Source: Pandoraea aquatica (lineage in GTDB: Bacteria; Pseudomonadota; Gammaproteobacteria; Burkholderiales; Burkholderiaceae). From it: 64,000 bases of DNA. Below the pieces are notes generated by a model that was given only the letters and a program-made list of their open reading frames with translations, ran no database searches and had not been told where the DNA came from. Numbering within the stretch: position 1 is the first letter of the stretch; the number at the start of each line of letters is the position of its first letter. This document shows, one piece after another, positions 1-7,556 of the stretch. The stretch spans positions 620,001-684,000 of the forward strand of contig NZ_CABPSN010000003.1 in NCBI RefSeq assembly GCF_902459565.1, given 5' to 3'. The translations under genes and the position numbers were made by a program.

Positions 1-612
1 GGCACCGTGGGGGCCTATCACGACCACCTGCGCTTCGTCGATGAAGTCATCGGCAAGCAGCCGGGCGCGAACACCTACGCTGCGATGAACATCCTGCTGC
101 TCGACAAGCGCACTGTGGCACTGGTCGACACGCACGTGAACGACGATCCGACGGCTGAGCAGATTACGGAGTTCACGCTGGCGGCTGCAAAGCAGATGAC
201 GCGTCTGAACCTCAACCCGAAGGTTGCGCTGCTCTCGCGCTCGAACTTCGGCTCGGGCAGTGCGGCGTCGGGCACGAAGATGCGCCGTGTGCTGGAGATG
301 GTGACGGCGCAAGCGCCGGATCTGGAGATCGATGGCGAAATGCACGGCGACTGCGCACTCGACGAAGGCCTGCGCAGCCGTATCCTGCCGCAGTCGAAGT
401 TGAAGGGCGCCGCCAACCTGCTGGTGTGCCCGAACGTCGACTCCGGCAACATCGCCTACAACCTGCTGAAGACGGGCGCGGGCAGCAACGTCGCCGTTGG
501 CCCGTTCCTGCTGGGCGTGGGCGCACCGGTCAACGTGCTGACCTCCAGCTCGACCGTGCGACGCATCATCAACATGACGGCCCTGACCGTCATCCAGGCC
601 AATCGCGACTGA
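1..612 (+). CDS. maeB: NADP-dependent malic enzyme, C-terminal part (partial at window start)
   Basis: The reading frame is open from the first base and stops at 610-612; about 203 residues are visible. The sequence matches the phosphotransacetylase-like C-terminal domain of the large MaeB-type malic enzymes (NADP-dependent oxidative decarboxylation of malate to pyruvate). Recognisable stretches are 'NILLLDKRTVALVDTHVN', 'LLSRSNFGSG' and 'NLLVCPNVDSGNIAYNLLK'. In this family the domain is catalytically inactive as an acetyltransferase and is thought to bind acetyl-CoA as an allosteric signal (family knowledge). A free-standing Pta is less likely because the frame has no start near the window edge and the closing '...TALTVIQ' pattern is that of MaeB. 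It converges on the ABC permease gene, overlapping by 23 bases. Confidence 0.85.
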   Translation, partial: GTVGAYHDHLRFVDEVIGKQPGANTYAAMNILLLDKRTVALVDTHVNDDPTAEQITEFTLAAAKQMTRLNLNPKVALLSRSNFGSGSAASGTKMRRVLEMVTAQAPDLEIDGEMHGDCALDEGLRSRILPQSKLKGAANLLVCPNVDSGNIAYNLLKTGAGSNVAVGPFLLGVGAPVNVLTSSSTVRRIINMTALTVIQANRD

Positions 613-1471
613 AGTCCACCCGGCGTCGATGCTCCGGAAGCGCTTCCGGAATGCGACGCCGGTCGCGATGCGCCAGACGGCTTAGCCGTCGAGTGAATCT
701 TGCAAGCCCCGGCGGGGTCGGCAACCGTATCGATAGGATGCGCTGCCAGCCTCGCCGGGGCTTTGCTTTTGCGTCGTTCGGATCGCTGGCTTCCGGCCGC
801 AAGGGCTTACCCAGCAACGTCGTGCAAAGCCATTCGAGCGCGGTGCACATCACGAAGTAGATCAACGCGACGAACGCGAACACTTCCGCCGGATACACCA
901 TCAACCGGCTGTTCACCTGTGTGGCGACGAACGACAACTCCGCTACGCCGACGATGTACGCGAGCGAAGTGTCCTTCACCAGCGAAATCCACTGATTGAC
1001 GAACGATGGCGTCATGATGCGCAGCGCCTGTGGCAGCACCACGTGGCGCAACGTCTGCACGCGTGTGAGGCCGAGCGACATACCGGCCTGCCACTGCGCC
1101 GTGCCCACGCCGCGAATCCCCGCGTAGACCGTGTGCGAGAGATACGCCCCGCCGATCAGCGCGAGCGCGCACGCTACCGTGGCGAGTCCCGGCACGTCGA
1201 CACCGAACAGGATCGGCAGCAGAAAGTACGTCCAGAAGATCAGCATCAGCACGGGAATCGCGCGAAAGAAGCCGATCACGAACGTCAGCACCCAGCGCGC
1301 CGGGCCGCCGAGCATGGCGAGGGCGATGCCGCCCGCCAGACCCAGCACACCGGACGCGACCGCGCTCACCGTGGCGAGCACCAGCGTGAGCGCGGCACCG
1401 GAGAGCGGACCGTCGGGGAAGTCGCCCCACAGTAGGTAGGGCAGGTTGTCGAAGACGGCGGAGAAATTCAT
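590..1471 (-). CDS. Amino-acid ABC transporter permease (GltK/HisM type)
   Basis: An inner-membrane permease of the polar amino-acid (PAAT) family: several hydrophobic segments, and the cytoplasmic EAA loop around 'MSLGLTRVQTLRHVVLPQA', which contacts the ATPase. It is the last gene of a three-gene minus-strand unit after the binding protein and the other permease; the gap to the preceding gene is 60 bases. The protein is 293 residues, versus about 220-240 usual for the family. The last 55 or so residues are Arg-rich and encoded across the maeB terminator and inverted repeats, which looks like read-through after loss of an ancestral stop. No good Shine-Dalgarno is seen before the ATG at 1471. 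Substrate is not determinable; acidic or polar amino acids are the family default. Confidence 0.85.
   Translation of the reverse strand: MNFSAVFDNLPYLLWGDFPDGPLSGAALTLVLATVSAVASGVLGLAGGIALAMLGGPARWVLTFVIGFFRAIPVLMLIFWTYFLLPILFGVDVPGLATVACALALIGGAYLSHTVYAGIRGVGTAQWQAGMSLGLTRVQTLRHVVLPQALRIMTPSFVNQWISLVKDTSLAYIVGVAELSFVATQVNSRLMVYPAEVFAFVALIYFVMCTALEWLCTTLLGKPLRPEASDPNDAKAKPRRGWQRILSIRLPTPPGLARFTRRLSRLAHRDRRRIPEALPEHRRRVDFSRDWPG
620..662. repeat. Nested inverted repeat just after maeB
   Basis: CCGGCGTCG (620-628) pairs with CGACGCCGG (654-662) and encloses the perfect 18-bp palindrome TCCGGAAGCGCTTCCGGA (633-650). A third short inverted repeat, GACGGC-tta-GCCGTC, lies at 676-690. The array begins 8 bases after the maeB stop and lies inside the C-terminal coding tail of the opposing permease gene. 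It could be a termination or mRNA-stabilising structure. Confidence 0.6.
702..770. terminator. Rho-independent terminator for maeB, probably bidirectional
   Basis: The left arm GCAAGCCCCGGCG (702-714) pairs with CGCCGGGGCTTTGC (753-766, one bulged T) around a loop of about 38 bases. The right arm is followed by a short T-rich run (TTTGCTTTT) on the + strand. It lies about 90 bases after the maeB stop. On the minus strand it sits inside the permease reading frame, so it would act on that transcript only if the annotated tail is not translated. Confidence 0.6.
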
Positions 1472-1531
1472 GGGGGACGTCCGGGGAGGTCGCTGGCGTC
1501 GGGCGCGGTGGCGGCAGCTAAATCAGCGAAA

Positions 1532-2254
1532 TCAACGTGAAGGCGCGGCGGCGTGACGATGCGTCGTCGCCATGCTGACGGCTTCGATCAGCGCAATCGC
1601 ACCGACGTAAAGCAGCGTGGCGATGCCGAACGCCTGAAACGTCTTGAACGTTTCCGTCTCGACCTGACGCGAGGCATAGGAGAGTTCTGCGAGGCCGATC
1701 GCCATCGTCAGTGACGAGTTTTTCACCACGTTCATGTATTGCCCGAACAGCGGCGGCATGGCGATGCGCACCGCCTGTGGCAGCACGACATGACGGAAGA
1801 TCGCGAAGCGGCTCAGGCCGAGCGCGGCCGCCGCATGGGTCTGTCCGGCGGGCACTCCTCGCAGGCCCGCACGAATCTCCTCGCCGATGAATGCCGTCGT
1901 GTAAAGCGTGAGGCCGACGAAGCCGGCGAGTGTCTCCAGCGTCGGCCAGCGAATGTCGAATAACACGACGTGCCAGACATGCGCCTGCGAGAGCCATTGC
2001 ACGGCGCTCGCGGGCAACAGCGCCGCGACGCCGAAGTACCAGAAGAAGAGCTGGACGAGCAGCGGCGTGTTGCGCATGAGCGCAACGTAGGCGGTCGCGG
2101 GGCGAGCGAATACGGCGCTGTGCGAGTTACGCGCCACGGCCAGCCCGAAGCCGAGCAGCGTGGCCGTCGCACTTGCTGCGACAGCCAGTGCGACGGTAAC
2201 GCCGAAGCCCGTGAGCAGCCAGTCGAGATACTTCGGTGCGAGCCAGTCGGTCAC
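1532..2254 (-). CDS. Amino-acid ABC transporter permease (GltJ/HisQ type)
   Basis: A 240-residue PAAT-family permease with an N-terminal membrane segment ('LLTGFGVTVALAVAASATAT'), the family pattern 'YVALMRNTPLLVQLFFWYF' and the EAA loop 'AAAALGLSRFAIFRHVVLP'. The start is GTG at 2254 and overlaps the stop of the upstream binding-protein gene by four bases (GTGA arrangement), which implies translational coupling. With the next permease it would form a heterodimeric membrane channel for an amino acid delivered by the periplasmic binding protein. No ATP-binding subunit is encoded beside it. Confidence 0.88.
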   Translation of the reverse strand: MTDWLAPKYLDWLLTGFGVTVALAVAASATATLLGFGLAVARNSHSAVFARPATAYVALMRNTPLLVQLFFWYFGVAALLPASAVQWLSQAHVWHVVLFDIRWPTLETLAGFVGLTLYTTAFIGEEIRAGLRGVPAGQTHAAAALGLSRFAIFRHVVLPQAVRIAMPPLFGQYMNVVKNSSLTMAIGLAELSYASRQVETETFKTFQAFGIATLLYVGAIALIEAVSMATTHRHAAAPSR

Positions 2255-3096
2255 GCCTTGTCGCCGATCTTGAACAGACGCGGCAACGGCTGGGCCGACT
2301 TCGGACCGAACCAGCGGTCGTAGATGTTGGCCGCGGTGCCGTTCTTCTCCAGATCGCGCAGTGTGTCGTTCACGAACGCCGTCAGCCGTGCCTCACCCTT
2401 CGGTACGCCCACGCCCATGTAGTCGTTCGAAATCGTGAAGGCGGGGATCTCGTAGTTCTGCTTGTCCGGAACGTTCGCGAGCAGGCCGACGAGCTTCGGT
2501 CCGTCTTGCGTGATGGCCTGCACGGTGCCCGTGCGCAGCGCGGCGAAAGCGAACGGTGTGTCGTCGAACGCGACGATGGTCGCCTTCGGGAATTTCTCGC
2601 GCAGCGTGATTTCGTTCGTCGTGCCCTTGTCCGCACCGATGCGCAGTGCACTCAACTGATCCGGCGACGACAACGTGCCTTTCTTGGCGAGGAACTGCTG
2701 GCCCGAGGAGAAATAGGGAATGCTGAAGTCGACCTGCTTGGCGCGCTCGTCCGTGATCGTGAAGTTGGCGAGTACGAGATCGACCTTCTTCGACGTGAGG
2801 AACGGAATCCGGTTGGCCGGGTTCGTCGGTTGCAGTTCGAGCTTCACGCCGAGCTTGTCGGCCAGCGCCTTCGCATAGTCGACGTCGAGGCCGACGATCT
2901 TGTGCGACTTCGCGTCGACGTAGCCAAACGGCGGATTGCTGTCGAATGTCGCAACGCGCAGTACACCCGCCTTCTTGATGTCGTCGAGCTTGTCGGCGTG
3001 CGCGGCGAGCGGCGCGAGGGCTGCAATGCTCAGCAGCGCCGCAGCGATGGAGGAAGTGGCAAGACGTGTGCGTGGCTGGCGAATATTGTTGTGCAT
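2251..3096 (-). CDS. Amino-acid ABC transporter substrate-binding protein
   Basis: A 281-residue periplasmic binding protein of the SBP_bac_3 family. A Sec signal peptide spans about residues 1-35 (basic start, hydrophobic stretch, 'LAAHA' cleavage region). The mature part has the family hallmarks: 'GVLRVATFDSNPPFGYVD', 'IVGLDVDYAKALADKLG' and 'VDLVLANFTITDERAKQVDFS'. Related proteins bind Glu/Asp, Gln or other polar amino acids; the ligand cannot be read from sequence. First gene of the importer operon; an AGG precedes the ATG at 3096. The region upstream (3097-3198) presumably holds the promoter. Confidence 0.88.
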   Translation of the reverse strand: MHNNIRQPRTRLATSSIAAALLSIAALAPLAAHADKLDDIKKAGVLRVATFDSNPPFGYVDAKSHKIVGLDVDYAKALADKLGVKLELQPTNPANRIPFLTSKKVDLVLANFTITDERAKQVDFSIPYFSSGQQFLAKKGTLSSPDQLSALRIGADKGTTNEITLREKFPKATIVAFDDTPFAFAALRTGTVQAITQDGPKLVGLLANVPDKQNYEIPAFTISNDYMGVGVPKGEARLTAFVNDTLRDLEKNGTAANIYDRWFGPKSAQPLPRLFKIGDKA

Positions 3097-3199
3097 GGCC
3101 TGTTGGGCTCCGATTATCGTAGATCGCTGCGGATAGCAGCGAGCGGATGTCTACGATAACGGCGCGCGTGCCTGCGCCCAACCAACCGATTTTCCTTAG

Positions 3200-3231
3200 C
3201 AAAACGCCGACGCTGATAAGCGCCGGCGTTT
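3200..3231 (-). terminator. Intrinsic terminator of the YXWGXW-protein gene
   Basis: An 11-bp stem (3204-3214 with 3219-3229) around loop GATA, followed on the minus strand by TTTTGCT. The one imperfect pair is a G-U wobble in the minus-strand RNA and an A-C mismatch in the plus-strand RNA, so the structure favours the minus strand. It lies 28 bases after the stop of the gene at 3259-3645. Confidence 0.75.
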
Positions 3232-3258
3232 CGGTACGACGTGTCGACTCAGTCGCAA

Positions 3259-3645
3259 TTAACCGTGGTAACGGTCATGGTCGTGATCGTGGTCGCCATG
3301 GTTGCCGTGGCCGCGGTTGTCATGACGGTCCGGGCCGCCGTGATCCCACCCGCCACGATTCAGTTCCCAGCCATGCGGGCCCTGATGCCAGGCCGGTGCA
3401 CGGTAGGCGTAACCCGGACGTGCCGGTTCCCAGTGACCGGCGCGCCAGTCGTGACGATGGCCGTCCCAGTCCCAGAAGCCCGGGGCCCAGACGTAACCCG
3501 CACGCGGCGGCGGGACCGGTTCATAACGCGGCGGCGGCGGTGCGCCGATGCTGATGGACACGCCCACCTGGGCGTGAGCCGGTGCCACGGCAAAGCCGCC
3601 GAGCGTGGCAGTAACGAGCGCGATGGTCAGAGTCAGTTTTTTCAT
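3259..3645 (-). CDS. Secreted YXWGXW-repeat-like protein with His/Asp/Gly-rich tail
   Basis: A 128-residue protein with a clear Sec signal peptide (residues 1-25, ending 'APAHA'), a Pro-rich linker ('PPPPRYEPVPPPRAGY') and a Trp/Tyr/Arg core with the pattern 'YVWAPGFWDWDGHRHDWRAG', typical of the YXWGXW repeat family of small secreted proteins of unknown function. The C-terminal 35 residues are dominated by His, Asp, Gly and Arg ('HGNHGDHDHDHDRYHG'), which could bind metal ions (inference). AAGGGGG lies 6 bases before the ATG. It is transcribed alone, with its own terminator. Confidence 0.75.
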   Translation of the reverse strand: MKKLTLTIALVTATLGGFAVAPAHAQVGVSISIGAPPPPRYEPVPPPRAGYVWAPGFWDWDGHRHDWRAGHWEPARPGYAYRAPAWHQGPHGWELNRGGWDHGGPDRHDNRGHGNHGDHDHDHDRYHG

Positions 3646-3822
3646 TTTTCGCCCCCTTGCAAGCGAAGTTTTGGTACGCCTTCATCGTACGAGGGGACGC
3701 GTCGGTTACGAAGCTAATAGTCGTAAGAAAATGTTGAAAGTGTTTCGTTTCATCCCGCGAAAAGCCGCGTGGACATTAGCTTCGACGACGTTGACTATCG
3801 GTCGGCTTTGCAGCCACTCCCC

Positions 3823-4224
3823 TCACAACGAGGGCGCCCGCTGATGCCGGTATTCCTGCGTGCGACCGCCGTAACCATACGCCGCGGCACGCGCGTCGAT
3901 CACATGGATGTACGAGCATTCGTGCACGTTGCCGAGCAGGCCGGACAGCGATTCGAAGACTTGTGAAATGAATCGCGCTTTCTCGGCTTTCGTATTCGTC
4001 TCGTCCGTCACGCTGATATCGAGATGGAATGCGTTCTTGCCTTGCTCCGAGAGCGGCGCGCCACCGATGAACCAGCGCTCGTGCGGAATGTAATCGACGG
4101 TCACGGCGATGACTTCCGGCGCTTTGTGCAGGGTGTCGACGGTGAGTTGCGAGACGATGCGAACGGCGTTGCGCGAGAGCGTGTCGTCGGGCGTGCCGGA
4201 GAGTTGCAGGACGATGTGCGGCAT
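3823..4224 (-). CDS. Tautomerase-family protein (4-oxalocrotonate tautomerase-like)
   Basis: I place the start at the ATG at 4224 rather than an upstream one: it gives 'MPHIVLQLSG', with the Pro2 that is the catalytic base of the tautomerase superfamily, and AAGGAG lies 8 bases upstream. The protein is 133 residues, the length of the longer two-unit-like tautomerases. The central 'PHERWFIGGAPLSEQGKNAF' and 'KAEKARFISQVFESLSGLLG' match this family. Substrate unknown. It is divergently transcribed from the LysR gene with about 120 bases between the starts, so that regulator probably controls it. Confidence 0.7.
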   Translation of the reverse strand: MPHIVLQLSGTPDDTLSRNAVRIVSQLTVDTLHKAPEVIAVTVDYIPHERWFIGGAPLSEQGKNAFHLDISVTDETNTKAEKARFISQVFESLSGLLGNVHECSYIHVIDARAAAYGYGGRTQEYRHQRAPSL

Positions 4225-4346
4225 GGTGAAGCTCCTTGAGAGTGAGAGTCGGTGCAGTGACAACGACTTCAGTCTAGGGAGATGTTTGACATCGGAAAAG
4301 CGGGAATATACGATTCCATCCATCGGTTTCTTTAATGGGTGAAATC

Positions 4347-5252
4347 ATGGCCCCCGGATTCGATTTCGATCAGTTGCGTACCTTTGTGGCGGTCGCCGAG
4401 GCGGGCAGTCTGTCGGCAGCGGCCCCGCGCGTGTTTCTGTCGCAATCGTCGGTCAGCGAACAGATGCGCAAGCTCGAAGAGCGCATCGGCGTGACATTGT
4501 TCACGCGCGGCAAGCAAGGCGTGAGCACAACACCGGCCGGTGAGCGCCTCCTTGGGCACGCGAGACACTTGCTCGCGCAGTCGGAAAGCGCCTGGCACGA
4601 CGTGCGCGGTTTTTCGCTCGCGGGGGAACTGCGGCTGGCGATCACCGACTACTTCCGTCCCGGCGATGTGGCGCGCATGCTCCGGCATCTCGGCGTGGCG
4701 TACCCGTCGTTGCGCATCCACGTGACGATTCTGAAGAGCGGCGTGATCGAGAGCGGCTACGACACAGGTGACTTCGATATCGGCTTGTCGATGCGCATTC
4801 TCGGCAAGTCGCTGGGGCGTGACGCCGTCGCAGGCACCCGTCCACTCGGGCGCGAGTCGCTCGATTGGGTGGCGTCTTCGGATTTCGTGCTGGACGCGGA
4901 TGCGCCGCTGCCGCTGCTGGTGCTGCCCGACACGTGTGCGCTACATCGCTTCACGACGCAATGGCTCGACGAGCAGCAGGTGCCGTACACGATCGCGCAT
5001 GTGGCGTCGGGCGTAGCCGGGTTGCAACTGGCATTGAGCGCGGGCTTGGGGGCGGCGTGTCTGAATACGTCGGCGGCGGGGCCGTCGCTTGCACGTGTCG
5101 ACAAGCTGATGCCGGGGCGGCGTCTGCCGCCGCTGCCGGAAGCCGAGTTTCATCTGCTACCGGCGCGGCGCGGTGAGCCCGAGTGGGTCACGCAGGCGCG
5201 CGACGCGCTGGCAGAACATCTGATGACGTCTACGTCGCTTACAACGCGTTGA
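4347..5252 (+). CDS. LysR-family transcriptional regulator
   Basis: The N-terminal winged helix-turn-helix is evident ('FDFDQLRTFVAVAEAGSLSA' then 'LSQSSVSEQMRKLEERIG' and 'LFTRGKQGV'), followed by a periplasmic-binding-protein-like effector domain from about residue 90. About 301 residues, normal for the family. Start chosen at the second in-frame ATG (4347), which has GGGTGA upstream; an ATG at 4335 without a Shine-Dalgarno would add four residues. Divergent from the tautomerase gene, the likely target. Its 3' end overlaps the convergent metallo-hydrolase gene by 14 bases. Confidence 0.85.
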   Translation: MAPGFDFDQLRTFVAVAEAGSLSAAAPRVFLSQSSVSEQMRKLEERIGVTLFTRGKQGVSTTPAGERLLGHARHLLAQSESAWHDVRGFSLAGELRLAITDYFRPGDVARMLRHLGVAYPSLRIHVTILKSGVIESGYDTGDFDIGLSMRILGKSLGRDAVAGTRPLGRESLDWVASSDFVLDADAPLPLLVLPDTCALHRFTTQWLDEQQVPYTIAHVASGVAGLQLALSAGLGAACLNTSAAGPSLARVDKLMPGRRLPPLPEAEFHLLPARRGEPEWVTQARDALAEHLMTSTSLTTR

Positions 5253-6108
5253 GCGGAATCTTCAGATAGCGCGTGCCGTTCGCCTCCGGCGCGGGCATGT
5301 CGCCGGCACGGATGTTCACCTGCACGGCGGGCAGGATCAGCGTCGGCATGTCGAGCGTGCGGTCGCGGGCTTCGCGCATGGCGACGAAGGCGTCCTCGTC
5401 GATGCCGTCGTGCACATGGATGTTCGCGCGCCGCTGTTCGCCCACGGTCGTCTGCCAATGCGCCGTGCGTCCGGCCGGCGGATAGTCGTGACACATATAC
5501 AGACGCGTCGATTCGGGGAGTGTGAGCAGACGACGGATCGAGCGGAACAGCGTGTGCGCGTTGCCGCCGGGGAAGTCGCATCGTGCGGTGCCCACGTCGG
5601 GCATGAAGAGGGTGTCGCCCACGAAGACAGCATCGCCGACCCGGTACGCCATGTCCGCCGGCGTATGGCCCGGCACGAACATCGCCTCGGCCTGCAAGGT
5701 GCCGATGGCGAATGTCTCGCCATCGTCGAAGAGATGATCGAATTGCGAGCCGTCGGGCGGCACGTCCGCACCCAGATGGAACAGCTTCTTGAAGACGTGT
5801 TGCACGTCGCGGATGTGCGCGCCGATGGCAATGCGCCCGCCCACGCGTTCCTTGAGCCAGCGGGCCGAGGACAGATGGTCGGCGTGCGCATGCGTCTCGA
5901 GAATCCAGTCGACCGTGAGCTTCTGCGCAGCGACGAAGTCGAGTACGCGTTCGGCCGAGCCGGTGTGCGTGCGACCGGCCTTCGGGTCGTAATCGAGCAC
6001 CGGGTCGATGATCGCCGCGCGACCGCCGGGCGCATCGAACACGACGTAAGTCACCGTGGCGGTGGCCGTGTCGAAAAAGGCTTCGATGTGTGCTGGCGTG
6101 GCTGACAT
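5239..6108 (-). CDS. MBL-fold persulfide dioxygenase-like metallo-hydrolase (Blh/SdoA type)
   Basis: A 289-residue metallo-beta-lactamase-fold protein. The metal motif is H73-A-H75-A-D77-H78 ('ETHAHADHLS'); further ligand regions are 'VPGHTPADMAYRVG', 'VGDTLFMPDVGTARCDFPGG' and 'MCHDYPP', as in ETHE1/SdoA/Blh persulfide dioxygenases, which oxidise glutathione persulfide to sulfite with one Fe(II). ATG at 6108 is preferred: CAGGAG lies 7 bases upstream, whereas the longer frame would start with TTG. It is divergent from an ArsR regulator of the BigR type, and BigR controls blh in Xylella and Agrobacterium. Function in sulfide/persulfide detoxification is therefore well supported. Confidence 0.85.
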   Translation of the reverse strand: MSATPAHIEAFFDTATATVTYVVFDAPGGRAAIIDPVLDYDPKAGRTHTGSAERVLDFVAAQKLTVDWILETHAHADHLSSARWLKERVGGRIAIGAHIRDVQHVFKKLFHLGADVPPDGSQFDHLFDDGETFAIGTLQAEAMFVPGHTPADMAYRVGDAVFVGDTLFMPDVGTARCDFPGGNAHTLFRSIRRLLTLPESTRLYMCHDYPPAGRTAHWQTTVGEQRRANIHVHDGIDEDAFVAMREARDRTLDMPTLILPAVQVNIRAGDMPAPEANGTRYLKIPLNAL

Positions 6109-6132
6109 GACCGGCTCCTGCAAAAGTTTATC

Positions 6133-6151
6133 GATTCATATATTATAAATC
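6133..6151. promoter_or_regulatory. AT-rich imperfect palindrome, probable BigR-type operator
   Basis: GATTCATATATTATAAATC matches its own reverse complement at 14 of 19 positions. It lies in the divergent promoter region, 25 bases before the metallo-hydrolase ATG and 89 bases before arsR, inside an AT-rich patch that stands out in this GC-rich DNA. BigR of Xylella and Agrobacterium binds an AT-rich palindrome in the same setting. Confidence 0.6.
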
Positions 6152-6239
6152 AGTAAAGTGTACGCACTACGCGTGACATCTTGCGAAAGGGCGCGGCATC
6201 TCGTCGCGCCTTGGTTTCCTGATTTGCATCGATCCTGCC

Positions 6240-6620
6240 ATGCCACGAGTCACTGCGCTATCCCCTGTTGCGCCGGTCGACGCTCCTGCCGCTCCGGCCA
6301 ATGTTGCGCCGGTCGCCGCGCTCGATCTCGCGCGTTTGCGCACCGCTGCGCACGACGCAACGGCGCTGTTGCGTGCACTCGCCAACGAGGACCGTCTGCT
6401 CATCCTGTGTCAGCTCACGCAGGGCGAGCGCTCGGTGGGCGAACTCGAAGCGCAGCTCGATATTCGGCAGCCAACGCTCTCTCAGCAACTCGCCGTCTTG
6501 CGCAGCGAGGCGCTGGTGACGACCCGGCGCGACGGCAAGCGTATCTACTACGCCGTGGCCGATGGCGCGGTGCTCGCCGTGCTGGCATGTCTCTACGATC
6601 AGTTCTGTCCGAAATCCTGA
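6240..6620 (+). CDS. ArsR-family redox/persulfide-sensing repressor (BigR-like)
   Basis: A 126-residue ArsR winged helix protein: '[17 protein letters not shown]', recognition helix region '[18 protein letters not shown]', wing '[13 protein letters not shown]'. The two cysteines at 57 (LLILCQL) and 123 (YDQFCPKS) match the positions of the BigR/SqrR thiols that form the disulfide or tetrasulfide switch; a third Cys sits at 117. It lacks the classical CVC metal site. The N-terminal 30 residues are Ala/Pro-rich and dispensable in relatives. It is followed by two YeeE-family genes and divergent from the persulfide dioxygenase; it probably represses both transcripts until reactive sulfur accumulates. 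Confidence 0.85.
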   Translation: MPRVTALSPVAPVDAPAAPANVAPVAALDLARLRTAAHDATALLRALANEDRLLILCQLTQGERSVGELEAQLDIRQPTLSQQLAVLRSEALVTTRRDGKRIYYAVADGAVLAVLACLYDQFCPKS

Positions 6621-6642
6621 TTCCACGATGGGGCCTCTCCTC

Positions 6643-7089
6643 ATGACACTCGATACGCTTCACTTCACGCCGTGGGCATCGCTCGCCGGTGGCGTGCTGA
6701 TCGGCATTGCGGTCGTCTGGCTGATGTTGTCTGCCGGACGGATTGCAGGCATCTCAGGCATTGCGGGCGGCCTGTTACGGCCTCGTGCGGGCGACGTGAC
6801 CTGGCGAGTCGCATTCATCGTCGGTCTGATGGCCGCGCCGTGGGTGTACCGCGCCGTGGCGGTCGTGCCCGACGTGCAGGTGGATGCGAGCACGGCGATG
6901 CTCGTCGCGGCGGGGCTGCTGGTCGGTTTCGGCACCCGGCTGGGCTCGGGCTGCACGAGCGGTCATGGCGTGTGTGGGCTGTCGCGTCTGTCGTGGCGCT
7001 CGCTCGTGGCAACACTGTGCTTCATGGCGACGGGATTTCTGACGGTGTACGTCGTGCGTCACGTGCTTCACATCGGAGGTGCCGCATGA
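6643..7089 (+). CDS. YeeE/YedE-family membrane protein (sulfur-compound transporter), N-terminal half-type
   Basis: A 148-residue protein with about four membrane segments, starting '[20 protein letters not shown]' and carrying the family motif '[20 protein letters not shown]', whose Cys lies in the thiosulfate path in the YeeE structure. An ATG at 6628 would add five residues; 6643 fits family starts better. The stop overlaps the next gene's start (ATGA), so the two half-size YeeE proteins are coupled and probably assemble together. In this context they are likely importers or exporters of thiosulfate or related sulfur species linked to the persulfide dioxygenase. Confidence 0.82.
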   Translation: MTLDTLHFTPWASLAGGVLIGIAVVWLMLSAGRIAGISGIAGGLLRPRAGDVTWRVAFIVGLMAAPWVYRAVAVVPDVQVDASTAMLVAAGLLVGFGTRLGSGCTSGHGVCGLSRLSWRSLVATLCFMATGFLTVYVVRHVLHIGGAA

Positions 7090-7544
7090 AGAAGATGCTC
7101 TTCGCGCTCGTCGGCGGACTGGTGTTCGGATTGGGCCTGATCCTCGCTGGCATGGCGAATCCGGCAAAGGTGCTCGGGTTTCTGGACATCGCGGGCAAAT
7201 GGGATCCGTCGCTCGCCTTCGTGATGGGCGGTGCGGTGGCGGTGGGGCTTGTGGGGTTTCGGCTTGCGCACTCGCAAGCGCTGGCGTGGACTGGCGAGCC
7301 TCGCGTCTGGCCTGCGTTGCACGGACTCGACAAGCGGCTCGTGGGAGGCGCGTTGCTGTTCGGCGTCGGCTGGGGGATCGCCGGGATTTGCCCCGGTCCC
7401 GCGCTCGTGCTGCTTGGCGCGGGATCGGGCAAGGCGCTGGTGTTCGTCGTCGCGATGATCGTCGGCATGGCGGTGCATGCCGCCGCCACCTCCGGTACCT
7501 CTGGCCATTCGGCGACTTCCGCCAGCGGAAAAGCGGCGAAGTGA
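7086..7544 (+). CDS. DUF6691/YeeE-family membrane protein (second half-type partner)
   Basis: A 152-residue membrane protein beginning '[20 protein letters not shown]', with '[20 protein letters not shown]' and the conserved Cys motif '[17 protein letters not shown]'. It is the usual partner of the preceding YeeE protein; together they resemble one full-length YeeE. The start overlaps the upstream stop by four bases. The Ser/Gly/Thr/Lys-rich last 25 residues are probably disordered. Third gene of the arsR operon; it ends 12 bases before the convergent MFS gene. Confidence 0.82.
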   Translation: MKKMLFALVGGLVFGLGLILAGMANPAKVLGFLDIAGKWDPSLAFVMGGAVAVGLVGFRLAHSQALAWTGEPRVWPALHGLDKRLVGGALLFGVGWGIAGICPGPALVLLGAGSGKALVFVVAMIVGMAVHAAATSGTSGHSATSASGKAAK

Positions 7545-7556
7545 CGTCCTCCGCGT

